Assembly (NCBI GenBank): GCA_028023455.1
Contig: JAQFVV010007256.1
Span: forward strand, 1-64,000
From: Epiperipatus broadwayi
Taxonomy: Eukaryota; Onychophora; Udeonychophora; Euonychophora; Peripatidae
Direction: 5' to 3'
Length of the DNA: 64,000 nucleotides
How positions within the stretch are numbered: the first letter of the stretch is position 1; every line of letters starts with the position of its first letter. Below the pieces are notes generated by a model. The model was not told the origin of the DNA, made no database searches, and was given only the letters and a program-made list of their open reading frames with translations. A program made the translations under genes and the position numbers. Of this stretch, positions 11,637 through 25,443 are shown one piece after another.

Positions 11637-12430
11637 ATATATAAAGAAGGTATATTAATTTTGAGAAATCATCAAGTATTAATGAATCATCAATCATCAA
11701 ACATTAAAATGACAGAAGGGAGTATTCAACATTATATCATTATATAATTGACAAAGACTAAAAGGAATATAGTCAAAAGTACTTCTAACAAAATAATTTA
11801 AATTATATGAATATTATTGTATTTAATATATATCAAGTTGAATTTTGCATATATTTTGAAGGAATACAGGCAACAAAATTAATATCTTAATATATATATA
11901 AAAGAACATTTTTTTAAAAAAAGTAATCCAAAACAAAACAAAAACAATTCAATATATAAAGTTTTATAAAATGATATAAAAAAGAGTTAATAATGATATA
12001 AAAAAATATAATTGTGAGTTGGCCAGGAAAGTTAGAGAAAAAAATAAATTTTAAAAATGTAAAACATCTTGGTATTGGAAGGAAAGTTGTTTCTGGACTA
12101 GTAATAAATGATGGAACTATAAGAAGAGAGATGGCATCATGTGAAATGTGTGAAAGAATTTTACAAAAAAATGTGTAATAACAAAGAACAAGAAAACAGA
12201 GTATCCTCTGCCTTTACTACATTTTTTATATTGCTTAGTATTTTAAATGAATAAATAAATAAGATAAACAATAATTAAAAATACGAAAAAGGGAAAATTC
12301 CAACAAGTGATAAAATTATTACTGATATTTTAAAACTGCAGATGAAAAAAGAAAAAAAATGTAGCCATATGAGGAAAGTATAATAATATATTGATATTTA
12401 AGAAAGGTGATAAAGAAGATATTATGAGTT
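11637..12430. other. Flank of the LTR element, no gene seen
   Basis: AT-rich sequence with many A-runs. Short stretches look like decayed LINE coding sequence, but I could not align them to a domain. Confidence 0.4.
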
Positions 12431-12439
12431 CCAGATCTA

Positions 12440-13320
12440 TCAGTCTTTTATCAGCTCTATATTAAATTTCTATCAAGATAATTATAACTCATAGGGAACT
12501 ATGGATTTTAACCTATCAAAAAACCAAGCTGGGGATTTAAACATGGTTTTAGTAAAATGGATCATATTTAAATATTCAGAGAAGTTATAAAAATACTAAT
12601 GAATATATGAGTTGCCATTATGCTTTGGATTTGTAGATTATATAAAGGCATTGAATTCTATAAGCATTTCTACATTAATTAAAGCTTTGGATCATCAAAA
12701 GATATAACTAGGATATTACCATATTTTATAGAATATTTATCCAAGTTCAGCAGCAATGATTAGATTATAAGATGATACTAAAAAGATTAATATTGAAAAA
12801 GGTATATGATAGAGTAATTCCATATCTCCAAAAGCTTTCACAGTAATTTTACAAGAAATATTTTGTGGATTAACATGGGAAACTAAGGGAGTAAAAGTAA
12901 ATGGAGATTATTTAAGACATCTAAATTTTGAAAATTATGTAGTTGCTTTTACAAATAATGCTTTAGATCTTTAGAAAATGTTGCAAGAATTATGAGATAA
13001 AATTAAGGAAGTGGGATTAAAGATAAATGCTTAAAAAGACTAAACTAAGGTTCAGTGGATTTTCTCAGAAGAAGAAAACTAAGATTGATGATCATGAGTT
13101 AGAAGTCAACATTTACAAATATCTTGGTCATATTATTGATACAGATTGAAACATTATGAATGAAATTAAAGATAGAATTAAACTTTGATACACTGCTTTT
13201 GGTAAAATAACATAGTATTAAAAGGAAATTTGCCTATATATGTTTGAAAAGAAAGATTTTTGAAATATGTGTTGAACCAGTTTTTACTTATGGATCTTCC
13301 TTTAGCAGAAGATTCACTAT
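12440..13320 (+). pseudogene. Decayed RTE-type LINE reverse transcriptase
   Basis: Conceptual translation across stops gives blocks typical of RTE/BovB-like reverse transcriptases in the right order. Near 12,530 there is a QAGFKHGFS-like block with MDHI. Near 12,630 is FVDYIKAFNS, equivalent to the FxDxxKAFDS motif A. Near 12,900 is KGIKVNGDYLRHL. The position of the catalytic FADD reads FENY, followed by TNNALDL and KMLQEL. Near 13,085 is KIDDHELEVNIYKYLGHIID, then EIKDRIKL. Numerous in-frame stops and a lost catalytic Asp pair show that it is dead. The orientation is plus. Confidence 0.75.
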
Positions 13321-13959
13321 AGGATGAGGTATATTTTAGGAGTAATAAAAAAGATATAAAAAAAGAAATACATGGATAAAAGAAAAGTAATCACATTGAA
13401 AGAATTAAGAGTCTGAAATGAAGCTGGGCTAAACATATTTCTAAAAGAAATGATAATAGATGGATGAATTATGGAAGATTTTTGATGGAATACTGAAATG
13501 GACCAAATAAATTGTGTTAAACCTAGAAAAGCCTTCATACTGCAGAATATCAACAATATTTGAAAATAATAACAATGGATATTGTAAAGGGGGAAGAAAC
13601 ATATTCTGCAAAAATATTTAGTAGTAGTTAAAATAAAAGAACATGCATGAAGATAAAAATATGAATAGATGAAGAGAGTAGGAATAACAAAAAAATTAGA
13701 TTCATTAGCAGTAATAGAGTCACAAATAACATATGAAATATTATATCTTTAGAAATGTGAATGAAAAAAAGTTAAAAATGTGATAATAAGAATGAAAAAA
13801 TATATAGCTTATTATTAATGAAGATACTTCAGCAAAAAATTTTAAACAACAAATATGGATTAGATCGAAATTGGTAAAACAAATGGATGAGTGAATATAC
13901 TATGTTTACTACTGGAAATTGAGAAGATATGAAAGAATGGAAAATATTTACATAGGATA

Positions 13960-14270
13960 TTGATAACCTAAAAAAACATAATTATAATGTTTACTATAGG
14001 TGATATAAATAGTCATATTAATGAAATTGATAGAGTGGATAATATGATTGGACCATTATTTAAAAGGACGTATCAGATAAATAGAGTGAAATTGAAAATC
14101 TGAGTAAAGTATCTAAGGAACAATTTATATGATAGGCAGAATTGAAGTACATTGATAACTAATTATATGTTACTAAATAAAGAATTAGAAAAGATGAAAG
14201 AATTAAAATGTTCAATGAAAAGAAACAAATCATTATAATAGTGCTGTTGAGACAGAAAAGTGAATAGAAA
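13960..14270 (+). pseudogene. Decayed endonuclease domain of a CR1/L2-type LINE
   Basis: Translation near 13,985 gives GDINSHINEIDRVDN, followed after frame changes by NLSKVSKEQF and YIDN-like blocks. This resembles the apurinic-endonuclease-like domain of the minus-strand LINE at 27,020-27,286 (RDMNEHIEEIDNVGNKNG then NLSNIYEGQYTW). It is a separate, older copy of a related element in plus orientation, so it does not belong to the RTE fragment just upstream. Confidence 0.5.
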
Positions 14271-15830
14271 TAAGAATTTCCATAGTGGGAAACAAAACAA
14301 TGCATGCTAAGGCAGCTCTCTTTTTTGTGGATATGTTTTTTAAATGGTGTAAAAGAATTGGAACTCTTATTAAAAGAGTATGAAATAGTGATAGAGATAA
14401 AGACATTTAAAAATTAAATTTAGTTAATAAAAATTAAGATATCAATTAATAGAATGCTTAGAACTGAAAAATGGAAACTAAGAGATATTTACCTTAAAAA
14501 ATGGAGAAGTGTAGATATTTATGTACTTTGTCTAATTAGAAAAGGAATTATATAGATAGATAGGAATAGGGTTGAGACACAGTACAAAAAAATAGGATTG
14601 ATTAAAAATTTGGTATGGCTCTCCTATGAAATTAGGAATGGCAAATGAAACTATTCACTAGAAAATAGAGTATTTTTTTAATGAGAAAAATAAAAAGCAA
14701 ATTTAAAATATTTGGAGAGCTACAATATGTAATAAATCATCATTATTATCATTCACTCACAAGCAAATATGGTCATTCTAACTCCAAGAGAAAAAGACAA
14801 AACAAAACATTAATAATAGCACATTAGAAATGAATTTTGCAATGACTATATAAAACATGTTGGCCATTGTTTTACTTACTTGATTGTTTCAATCATGTCT
14901 TTTTATTTCTGCAGAAAACTTATTTCTGAAATACTTCATCTAATTCTTTAATAGGATGATATCAACATTTGATTTGTTTAGAATGACTTTGAGATAAACT
15001 TTATAATGAAAACATAAAATTTATTTCATACAAAATGCACTCATTTAGGAAGTTTTATATTGTTTATTCATTCTACATCTCCAATCCAATAAAGACGTTG
15101 ATTTACAATACTTGAAATCTGCATATCGCATTCAGTAAGTTGAGCTATTTACCATTAATCTTATAATTACATTGAAAGATGTTCACGTCTCACTTCTTTA
15201 CAATAAGTTAGATAAAATAATAGTTCTATATATCACTAATTTAATCTCTGGTTATTTCGCGATGATGAAACCCTATCTTTTACTTTGTTAAAAGCGATAA
15301 TAATTTTACAATATGCAAAGGTAATAGGTAAGGAATTTATTTCTAGGTATTTATTTAAGAAATATATCACATACATATGGGAAATGGCAAGGATAAAATA
15401 AAAATTAGATTTAAAAAAAGTAAAATTCTTAAAAGTGAATACAAAAGGCTAGTAATATTAAAATTTATGCACAAATCAATTTTCAATATTACTAACCTTC
15501 CACATCTTTTATTTATTTAACCAATACTGAGAAAGTTTAGTCAAAGAAAATTTTTATTCTTTGATGTAACTTCTTTTGAGACTTTATTGTATATCTTGAT
15601 AAGAACAACAAATTAGGGCTCAAAATTATTGACTTTGAATTCAAATAATCTAATTGAATCAATGTTTGCAAAGCATCTGACTTGATTACTTCAAACCATT
15701 TGTTTAGTTAGAAAATTTTCTATAAATAATGCAATCATTTAAAGCTGCAATTAACAATTGGAATGCAAAGACAATTTAGTAACAACCACAAAATACATGG
15801 TTTTGTTGTACAGATTTAGATTAGTATACT
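14271..15830. other. No gene seen
   Basis: AT-rich DNA with stops in all frames. Some of the first few hundred bases may be further LINE remnants. No recognised motif. Confidence 0.4.
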
Positions 15831-16233
15831 CCAGGGGTCCCCAACCTTTTCGCATTTAAGAGCACATTCTATAATACTGGCCAGGTGGCAGGCACCATTT
15901 ATTTTTTCCATTAGGTGGTGAGCACCATTTATTTTTTCAATGTAAATTTATAGTTGGATATTGTTAATAATACACATAATGTACAAAAAAATATTTATTT
16001 CAAAAATAAAATTTTAACATATAATTAACGTTTATATTTTTACGCTGTAAAAGTATATAGTATGCCCTACAATTTGATTACTAAATAATACAATAATTTA
16101 TAAGAAATTTTAAAAATTAAATTTATTTGTATCAGATAAATAATTTTTTATCGTGTTTGGATAGCGGCGGGCAACATGTAAAATGGTCTGCGGTCACCAT
16201 GGTGCCCGCAGGCATAGGGTTGGGGACCCCTGG
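15831..16233. mobile_element. 403-bp hAT-type non-autonomous transposon (MITE)
   Basis: The ends are inverted repeats, CCAGGGGTCCCCAACC on the left and GGTTGGGGACCCCTGG on the right. This terminus type is widely seen in hAT elements. The flanks are AGTATACT (15823-15830) and ACTATACT (16234-16241), an 8-bp target duplication with one mismatch, as expected for hAT. The interior has no coding capacity and is AT-rich, with subterminal GC-rich patches. Confidence 0.9.
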
Positions 16234-16241
16234 ACTATACT

Positions 16242-19200
16242 CCAAACTTAAAATAATTCAATTATTAGATCATAAGTGGTACTGCAAACACAATAGAAAG
16301 TAATTAGCACTTGCTACTTTTGATAAGTTTTAACAACTATTAGAAAGTAGAAGGGTAATTTAAAAAAGCTGAAATACAGACCTGGGTTGAATATATAACT
16401 ACATCTGTTCTTATGTTGTTAAATAAAATAATTGTGTTTGTTTATCTAATAATAATTACATTATTAATGAAATGATTAAAAGAAAACATATGACATTCCC
16501 TGCTTGGATAAATATTAAAAGGTATATGGGATTTTATAAAATGTAGATAAAGCAGACATTCAATGACTGACAAAAACATTAAATAGTGATCGGTACATTA
16601 AAGCTGCAAATGATTGTATTTGCTCTTTGTTGAGTCTTACTGATAGATTGGAAAGTAGTATCACAAGACTATTACATCAGTGAGTAGCTCTTTTATATAA
16701 TAAATAATAAGAAGGGGATATTTGGGATATCTTTTGTTTATTGATATAAGAACTAAAATATTGCATCTAATAATATATCAAACTTATCATACGTTTATAG
16801 ATATCCTGCTTGATGATATTGAGGTGACTCTTTGTATAATATTAAAACTGAAAGAATATGTGGCAGTGAGAAAGGTTTTAAAATCTAATGGAAATATCTT
16901 ATCTTGAAAACTATTAAAATGTTTTAGAAGTATATAAATCAAATAAAGTTGTTAAAGACCAGCATTGTTTTAGAAAAACCAGAAAATTTTATGAAAATAT
17001 TTTGTTCCCAAATAAATGCAAAAGAAATATAATCAAAGGCACCATTTATAGTTGTTATATCAATTTGCCAAAACGTTTGTCATAGTTAATTTGAGAGATT
17101 TATGACAAAATTTGAAAATAACTAGATATTTATAAAAGTATATTCTTTTATAGAGCTTCTTTGTGATGAAAGGAGAGGAAGGATAATCATAAATAGTTGA
17201 AAAATCTGAAGCATTTAAAATTTATGAAGGATGTATTTCTCCATCTTATTGAAACAATTTTTGAATTTATAGACTGATGGATGCAGCAGGTATGAAAATG
17301 AAATAGAGGTGTGTTTTTCTGTTAATTGCAATCAATTAAAACCAAAAACAAAAATTTAATCAACTTGACTTTTACATTTAAAGCATGATAATCATAGGGT
17401 CATTCTTTCAAAACAATTATCTACTGAATGTTGTTAATGTTTGGAATTCAATGCATAAAACTTCAATTTAGTTATTAATATCAGCAATTGGTGAAAGAAA
17501 AGTTCTTAATGGTTTTTGGACTTGAAAGTTATTAGCTTAAAAATGAGAATCAGTTAAACATTTTGGTAACTTTTATAGAAAGACAGCTTTGGTTGTTGAA
17601 ATTGCATTTAAACTCCTATAGATAAATTATTTGAATATAAAACTCCTGAAAAATTTTTGGCCCAATAATTATTTAACCCTAATAATACAATGTAAAATAA
17701 TTGATAATATTATATTTATGGATTTTTCTTAAAGTTTTTAAATTACGATGATAAGATTATAAAATCAATTTGTATGTATTTCTTTTTTTTTTTGATATAA
17801 TCATATTGCTATAATGCCACTTGATTAAACATGTTACATATCTAAAAAATATCAGATTTATAAACAAATATTTTATGGTAAACTGGAGTATGATTTCTTG
17901 GATAATTAGATTCTGATTCTACCCTATAAAGATAATCTCAAAAGCTCTTAAAAATATTATATCAATTTCTTTTATGGAGATTAATAATTGAGGAAAAAAG
18001 CTTAGTGCAGAAGTGTAAGGACTAATGTGTGATATAAGTGTTTATATTCATGGTTCCCCTATTTGTATAGTCATAATAAAGTCCATCATTAACTTTTTCT
18101 TTTTTGGTTTCTATTTTTTTTTAAGGAGTTAATATCTACTGGTAGCTATTATTATTATACTACTTATGGAAGCCAGATTTTTTTTTTATCTTGTAAAGTT
18201 AACTTCATGTCTATTTGTAATTCATTATTTTTCTTCTTTCTGTTTCTTAACTTAATAAATCTTTCAAATTTCTATCTTTAAAAACATGAAAGTATACGTA
18301 TGTTTTGTTTGTTTTTTATTTTTCGAAGAGATTTTGTGTTTTCATTTCCTAAAATATGTTGTCACTGTAATAATTAATGTTATCTTTTATTATCTTCAAT
18401 TAAAAAAGGAAAGTAAATTCTTAATCATGCGGTTGGTTTGGTTTTACAGAAATGAATTATGCATTAAGTCTATTGTAAAAAATTCCAACAGGTTGTATTT
18501 GGATATGAACCGGCTGTCTTTCTTCACTTGGATATCGTGAATAATAATAAGTAAAGTTTTCAAACTTTTTTTTTTACCAAAAAAAAAAAAAATAAAATCA
18601 AAGAATTAGAAATATTTTGACAAACTTTTAAATAATATATATATAAAGTTGTTTTTAGTAATAATAACATATTCCGTAATATTAATTGTTCTGATTTAAA
18701 GAAGTGGTTCAAATGGCGATTCAATAAGAATACAGATTTCTAGATCAGTTTTTAGTTATGTAAAGTAAAATCTCACTTTTACCAATTAAACGTGATTTAA
18801 TCATGATCTTCGGGACAACAAATTAATTATAGATTACTTATTTTTAGTGGCTTTAAAAAGTCCAGTAAATCTTTTTGAAATAATTATCATAAAATTCTCT
18901 TAATGTTTTTCATAAAAATAATAAAAAAGAATCTTTAAACAGACTATTACAAAACTTTACCAACATCTCTCACTAAAGAATTGTGAAGAAAAAAGCATTG
19001 TTTAACAGACTTTCCACAGGCCAGCTAGTGAAGATGAGATTAATATTCTCTCATAGTTTTCCTTCTAGCTAAGAATTGGATTAGCTATGAATGGCTACCA
19101 AATGAAAAATCTGTGCAGAATTTGTACTTACATATAAAGTTTAAGAATTCAATTTTGATAATTCAAAATATTTGCTTTTTTACTCATGTTTTCTTTTTTT

Positions 19201-19640
19201 TACACTTAAAATAAACCATATGGCTATATAATCATATGACAATGTTATAATTTATTACTATACAAATGAAAATGTTAGTAATTTCATAGATATGGACCAT
19301 CTTTCCCCTGATACATATTGTGAAAAGTCTATCATAATATTCTAATGTTTTTATCCATTCTTAGCACATGATGACCACGTCTAATTTTTCTAAAATATAT
19401 TTCATCCTGATAACACATTTATTGATATTGTTTATATATATATATATTTATATTTTACAGTTTCAAAAAAAAAAATCTTTTGGGTGACTTGAATAAAATT
19501 TATTATTAAAGTTACAATGTTGGTGCCACAAAAAACAATTTCTAAGCAAGTACTAACATAGTTATTGTTATTAATGTCTTACAGTCACATAACATATTAA
19601 CATTAGTGTTTAAACTAGGTGTAATTATTACAATAATTGA
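16242..19640. other. No gene seen
   Basis: About 3.4 kb of AT-rich DNA. The open frames of 60-84 codons at 16,722 and 18,286 show no domain, codon bias or context. Homopolymer A and T runs are common. Confidence 0.45.
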
Positions 19641-19700
19641 TTGAAAGTATGTTCACATCCAACATCTGATGTTTTTAAAACACTTCTGATTTTGTTAACC

Positions 19701-19703
<3 letters not shown>

Positions 19704-19738
<35 letters not shown>

Positions 19739-19752
19739 ATATAGAGAGATAG

Positions 19753-19796
<44 letters not shown>

Positions 19797-19813
19797 AGAG
19801 AGAGGGGGGGAGA
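19704..19813. repeat. Compound (TA)n-(GA)n microsatellite
   Basis: An alternating TA run to about 19,733 is followed, after a short spacer, by GATA and GA repeats ending in a G-run. The frame across it encodes only YI and RE repeats. Confidence 0.9.
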
Positions 19814-20085
19814 GGAAACTTAATAGCTTTGCATTGACACATATACATCTCTCTAATTGATGAGCACTCTTTGTGTTAAACTTATTTAAGCACATTACAA
19901 TTAAAAATTAGATACTTTCAATTAGTTAAAATAGAATCCATCTTTTCTATATCTTTATTTAAATGAATGCTTCCAGGTTCATTTTCATTTTAGATTTTTT
20001 TTCATAAAGAATTTATAATATAATTTTTTTAAAAAAAAAGAAACATCAACAAGTATATGTTTTTTTCCTTTTTATCTGTAAATAT

Positions 20086-20440
20086 AGGGGATTTGAACTC
20101 AGACTTTCAAGCACCCTTCAACTATCAACACTATCTCATACAACTGATACACATGACCACACACATGTAGAAAAGATAAATAATCACCAATATACATATT
20201 TTCTGCTAAACCAGCACTCATCAGTTGGTCAAGATTATCATCTCCCACACATATATATAATCAGTGCTCAGTTTATGATAATCTGGACCAACTGATGAGT
20301 GCTGGTTTGGCACAAAATATGTATATTGGTGATTATTGATCTTTTCTACATGTGTGTGGTCAGGTGTATCAGTTGTATGAGATAGTGTTGATAGTTGAAG
20401 GGTGCTTGAAAGTCTGAGTTCAAATCTCTTATATTTACAG
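20086..20440. repeat. Fold-back pair of a tRNA-related SINE (inverted copies)
   Basis: The left arm (20086 to about 20250) and right arm (about 20272-20440) are nearly exact reverse complements, joined by a short A/T-rich centre. Each arm ends in a tRNA-like segment. Read outward on the right arm these are a D-arm-like TATCAGTTGTATGAGAT and a T-arm/B-box-like GAGTTCAAATCTC. The same unit occurs singly at 42,596, 42,950, 43,545 and 63,520. Confidence 0.75.
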
Positions 20441-20989
20441 TTAAGCTCCAGGTATGTGAAGAGTGCCTGTATTTCAAGTATTTCCTTTTTATCTTAATCT
20501 AATTTATCCATAATACTTTCAATTTTGGATTATTTTTAATTCTAGCATTAAAATCTCATATAACAGTTTTTGTTCTGTTCCAACACTATTTTGAGAATAA
20601 AACATGAGGCAAACTTGAATTAATTGTATTTGGTATCATTCATTGAATTAAATAATTAATCTTGCCACTCTGTTTGAATAATTATCAACCTCCATGTTTT
20701 ACCTATAATGAATCTCATTCCTCTTATGTTTTCAATTATTTGTGCTTATATAGTAAAATACTTATATGTTCACTTACCTTTTATTCTAATACAAACAATC
20801 TTTGTATGTTTAAAGATAATCTACAATTAAAAATTGCTAAATAAAAGTTCATTATTAAATGACAACCAAATCCTGAGTACAATGTTTCTAAGAATTTTCT
20901 GTCCCAATCTACAATTCCTGTCATGGCTGTTGGACTTTACAACCTACAAGATGTTAAGAGAGACAAAAATTGTTTTGACTTTGAGGATT

Positions 20990-22020
20990 AGATATATAAA
21001 AGAAGAATGACCATTTACATACATCCATCCATTCATTTTATCTATTACATTTTGATTTATGAATGTCAAATTTATTCCACCCACAATGTTAGCACCATGC
21101 ATTATGTCTATCACTAATCATTTATTAAACTAGAGATTGTCTCTGGTCCAGATATAAACTTTAAACTTCAGGTAAAGATTACTATATCTAATTTTTTAAA
21201 TACATACTCACACATGGAGTTATTCACATTTCACTTTTCCATGTGTAATATCTTTTATTAACATATTAAATAACCTCTACACTACCACACATTTTTTAAA
21301 AATCATATAAATAGATATAAAAGACAAATGACTGCAAGATGATTTCATGTTGAATCAGTATTTATCAATTGTCCCAGGTCACCATCTCTTATGTATCTTT
21401 ATTATATGTATTATCAATAGTAAAATGTTATGACATAGTGTCAAAGTTGTGGGTGGAGTAAGTTTGACACTTGTAAATCAAAATGTAACAGTTTATTATT
21501 GAAAAATACTGTACATATGATAAAGATATATATGAAAGATGAGGACTTGGACCAATTAATAAGTGCTGGTAGGGGTCATTTGTCTTTTATTGTATCTTTA
21601 TTCATATGATTTAAAAAGAATGTGTAGTTATATTGAATTTATTTAGTACATATGGAAAGAGTAATATGAATAGCTCCATGTGTGTGTTTTTAATTTAAAA
21701 AAACAGATATATTAATCTTTAACTGAAGTTCAAAATTTATATATGAGCTAGAGATAATCTCTAGTTTAATATACAGTTAATGATAATCATTACTATATTT
21801 AACCAGAGTGGATGATGTCAAAGTTATGGGTGGAATAAGTTTGGTACTTGTAAATCAAAATGTAACAGTTTACTATTGGTAAATACTGCATATATGATAA
21901 AAATGTATATTAGAGATAGGGACTGGGGCAACTCATGAATGCTAGGTCAGCATGAAGTGCATCTTGGGAGTTGTTTGCCTTTTATTGTATCTTTATTCAT
22001 ATTATTTCAACAGAATGTAT
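20990..22020. repeat. Fold-back repeat complex
   Basis: Sequence at about 21,030-21,330 returns as a degenerate reverse complement at about 21,565-21,860, including the pair ACATTTTGATTTATGAATG / TACTTGTAAATCAAAATGT. Parts of the right arm are also directly repeated: GTGGGTGGAGTAAGTTTG near 21,452 and ATGGGTGGAATAAGTTTG near 21,825. No coding capacity. It is related to the SINE by the ACCAATTAATAAGTGCTG segment. Confidence 0.6.
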
Positions 22021-22554
22021 AGTAGCATGGAAGATTTATTTTACTTTAAAGAAAACATAATCAATGTTTTGGTTAAAATCTATTAGGTATATATGAAAAA
22101 GGAATATACTTTTGGCCTTAAGTTTAAAAATAAATTACAGGAAAAAAACTTGTACATGTTTATTGACTATTTAAATATTTACATGATAATAACTGCTGCA
22201 ATGACATAAACAATTAATGTGGACATTAGAAATATATTCTTTTCAGTTTCTGCAAGGCTTTAGAGGAAAATAACTTCTGTTTTCAATTTTCTATTAAAAT
22301 CTGAACTTTGTCAATCATGAAGTGACTTGGAATGACATTTTTATGTTTTATATGCTGGTACCTATTATAATTTTACTATGAATGGTTCCAATACAACAGG
22401 AATTAAGTCTATATTTCAGTTTTCCTTTTAATTTCCCAGTTATTAGAAGTTATCAATAGATAAGAAATCTCTACAGTGCAAAATTCATCTTACAGAGGTC
22501 ATTTATAAAAAAATATTATTTACAATGCTGATTTTGTTTAATAAATATAATATC

Positions 22555-22885
22555 TTTGGGAGCAAATCAATCTCCACACATTCACTGTTTTAACAAATTG
22601 ATATGCATTAACCCATAAAGCAAAGATTTAAAAGAACAAATGAATTCACTTACTCTTCAAGCTTATCTATATATATGCCAAGCTTCTGCTTACTGTACAT
22701 ATTCAGAGCTTGAGTCTATTATATGTCTGAATATGCATGGTAAGCAAAAGATTGGTTTATATATTGATAAGCTTGAAGAATAAGTGAATTCACTTACTCT
22801 TTTAAACTTTAGCTTGCAGATAAGTGCATGTCATTTTGTTAAAGCTGCACATATGTGGAAATTGATTTGCTACCAAAGATATTAC
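22555..22885. repeat. Palindromic fold-back repeat
   Basis: GAATTCACTTACTCTTCAAGCTTATC near 22,643 faces GATAAGCTTGAAGAATAAGTGAATTC near 22,768. The outer flanks also pair (AGCAAATCAATCTCCACA against TGTGGAAATTGATTTGCT). The centre is near 22,715. It belongs to the same fold-back group as 30,720-31,670 and 35,800-36,630. Confidence 0.65.
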
Positions 22886-24290
22886 CATAAATACTGTGCT
22901 ATATAAAAATAAAAATATTTATTGATGTATTTAATAAATATAAAATATATTTTATTTTTATATCATGTTTTTTACAAAGATTAGACTTATGATATATAAA
23001 TGATGTTATTCTAGTTTATGTAGAAAAATATACTTTTTTTTTCATTTCTTTAAATAAATTTATTGCTTTTAATATTGTTTCATTGTTTAATTATGTCTAA
23101 AATTAATTTTAACAATAATTATATTAAAAAAATAATCACAAATTCTATTTATTCTAAGGATTATGAGTGAATAATTACATTTTTAAAATCGGTCTTCATT
23201 TAGTAAGTTTATTTTCTTGCTATAATTGTGAAAGATTAAAAAACACTGTTTCAACAGTTGATATCCATATTTTTTTTAGAAATATAGTTCTTTAATAAAT
23301 TGAAGCTAAAGCTTGCAAATTATTAAAAATATTAACACGTTTCCAAAATGATTTAAACTTGAACAAGATAAATAAAAAGACAGTTGATACTCAACTAAGA
23401 TCAATTCCATTAAATCAATGATGTTGAAAATGACAGTATCAATATGGTCTATGAACATGGCTGGCTGCTTCTCAAGATACATCAGGCCAATATGATATTC
23501 TTACTAGTTTTTACATGCATTTCTTATATAAACAATAATTCCTAAGATAGTGATTAGATTTTCTTGAATATTGATAGAATATACATATAAATGATTGTTC
23601 TCTTTTTATAACTTTCAACAAGATAAACAAAATAAATGATAGCCACGGTTTCCTGGCAGTTGTAAAATTATAAGATATTGTAGTGTTTGGTGACTAAAAG
23701 TATAAGGGACTAAGATTTCTCAAGTTACAAACAGTTTTAAACATCAATTTAATTATGACTTTTATCTGGTCATCTTGAGTTGTTTAATCAGAAGGGGAAA
23801 AAATAATCTGAAGATTATTACTTGCTATGAGATTTATGAAAGAAAAGAATTATATGTTAATAGGCTAATATTCATTGTAAATAAGAGAAATAATATATAT
23901 GAAAAACAACAATTTTAAATACAATTATATAAGAATTGAGAAATCTGGACATTGATTGAAAATTTTTAAACACTCCATAATTATGATCCCAATATAAAGT
24001 GCAAAATAAACAAACAAATAATAAATGTTATTACTAAAACAATAAAATGTAAACTAAGTTTTTTGGCAATCTGTTATTAAAGGGTCTGTTTGCATTAATA
24101 TTAAGGATGTATTAATTATTCAATATTTACACAGTTGCTTAAAAATGGAAATAGAGAGAAACACATATAATGCAGATTCTATGTGAACTATAGAAATTAC
24201 ATAAAACAAAGACTCAAAAGAGTTCACAATGAAATCATAATTAAAGTCATTAAAACATATCATTGATGACTTAATATCAGGTACATAGAT
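22886..24290. other. No gene seen
   Basis: AT-rich DNA without a supported ORF or repeat of note. Confidence 0.4.
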
Positions 24291-24402
24291 AAATAGATAG
24301 GTCATTAGGTATGTAAGTAAATAAATATATATATATATGCATATACAAATAGATAGGTCATTAGGTATGTAAGTAAATAAATATATATATATATATATAG
24401 GT
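24291..24402. repeat. Two-copy tandem repeat, about 55-bp unit
   Basis: AAATAGATAGGTCATTAGG and the following GTAAGTAAATAAATATATAT occur twice in direct succession, each ending in a TA run. Probably slippage-derived. Confidence 0.85.
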
Positions 24403-24711
24403 CAGTTATTAAATAGATAGTTCAATTGGTTTATATATAAGTAGTCATAGAAAAGTTAATTTAAATCTTAGAATATTTAAAATATTGTAATAAGTAATCA
24501 AATACAATTGGATAGATAGAATGCAAAACATATGTCAGATAAAGGATGTGGAACTGTGATGTGATATGACACACTGTGACTTCTCCTTATACAGAGTCAG
24601 GAATCTCTCAGAAACTATGCCCAGAGAAACCTGTTAGCTACTTTACCTTCCCTTTCCATTCCCCACCATAAATTTTCCCATATCCTGCTCCATCCCATTT
24701 TCAAACATAAT

Positions 24712-24909
24712 CTATGTTAACTCCATGGCTTTTCCCAAACCCAGCATAAAAATTGATAACCCATTTTCTGTGTAATAACTTTCCTTACCTTTATTTTTCC
24801 ACAAGTTTATTATCTGTATCCTTTCTACTTTCAGGCATTTACATTCAATTAACAGATGCCTAGTATTTTCTATGCCTTCCTTACACAACTTGCAGACTAA
24901 ATCACCCAC
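24712..24909 (-). pseudogene. C-terminal Cys/His cluster of the LINE ORF2
   Basis: GDLVCKLCKEGIENTRHLLI followed by ECKCLK gives a C..C....H....C pattern, the zinc-knuckle-like tail found at the C-terminus of many LINE ORF2 proteins. Confidence 0.65.
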
Positions 24910-25443
24910 ATTTTTCCATTTATGTATATAATCACCTGAAGCTAAAGATTCTGTTCAAGCCTTAAACACTATTATCATAAATTAACTCACACTCAATATT
25001 TCCTTTACTTCTATATATATTTAAACTCTTTTTACTCTCCATACTAGTTTTCCATCTCTCCAACTCCCTATTCTATATTAATGCATTTATTCTTCTATCC
25101 CATTCCTTACCGCTATAACACTCAACAATTCTCCTAATACAATCATCACACCTTTTGTACAAGTATACTGACATAAATTCTTTATCCAAATCTTCTGCAT
25201 AGTGCATTACCTTTCTCACCCATCTTGTTACCTGCCCTTAATTTATAACCCAATTAAACACTATTTTGGCTATTCTTTTATTATTCATAAATTACTATCT
25301 ACCGAACATTTTCATTTTGCTTTTTGCATCTCTCATATAAAAACTTGACCATCCCATTTCTCCTTGAATTGCCTCCTTTGCCATTCACACATCTGCATCT
25401 AATACATGTCTTCCTACTTCTCTTTATACTTTTTCCAAGTAGT

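Noticed and set aside
13317-13556. 79-codon minus-strand ORF
   Set aside because: It lies opposite the decayed LINE and shows no domain; a shadow of plus-strand sequence.
19641-19823. 60-codon ORF with YIYI and RERE runs
   Set aside because: Entirely a translation of the TA and GA microsatellite.
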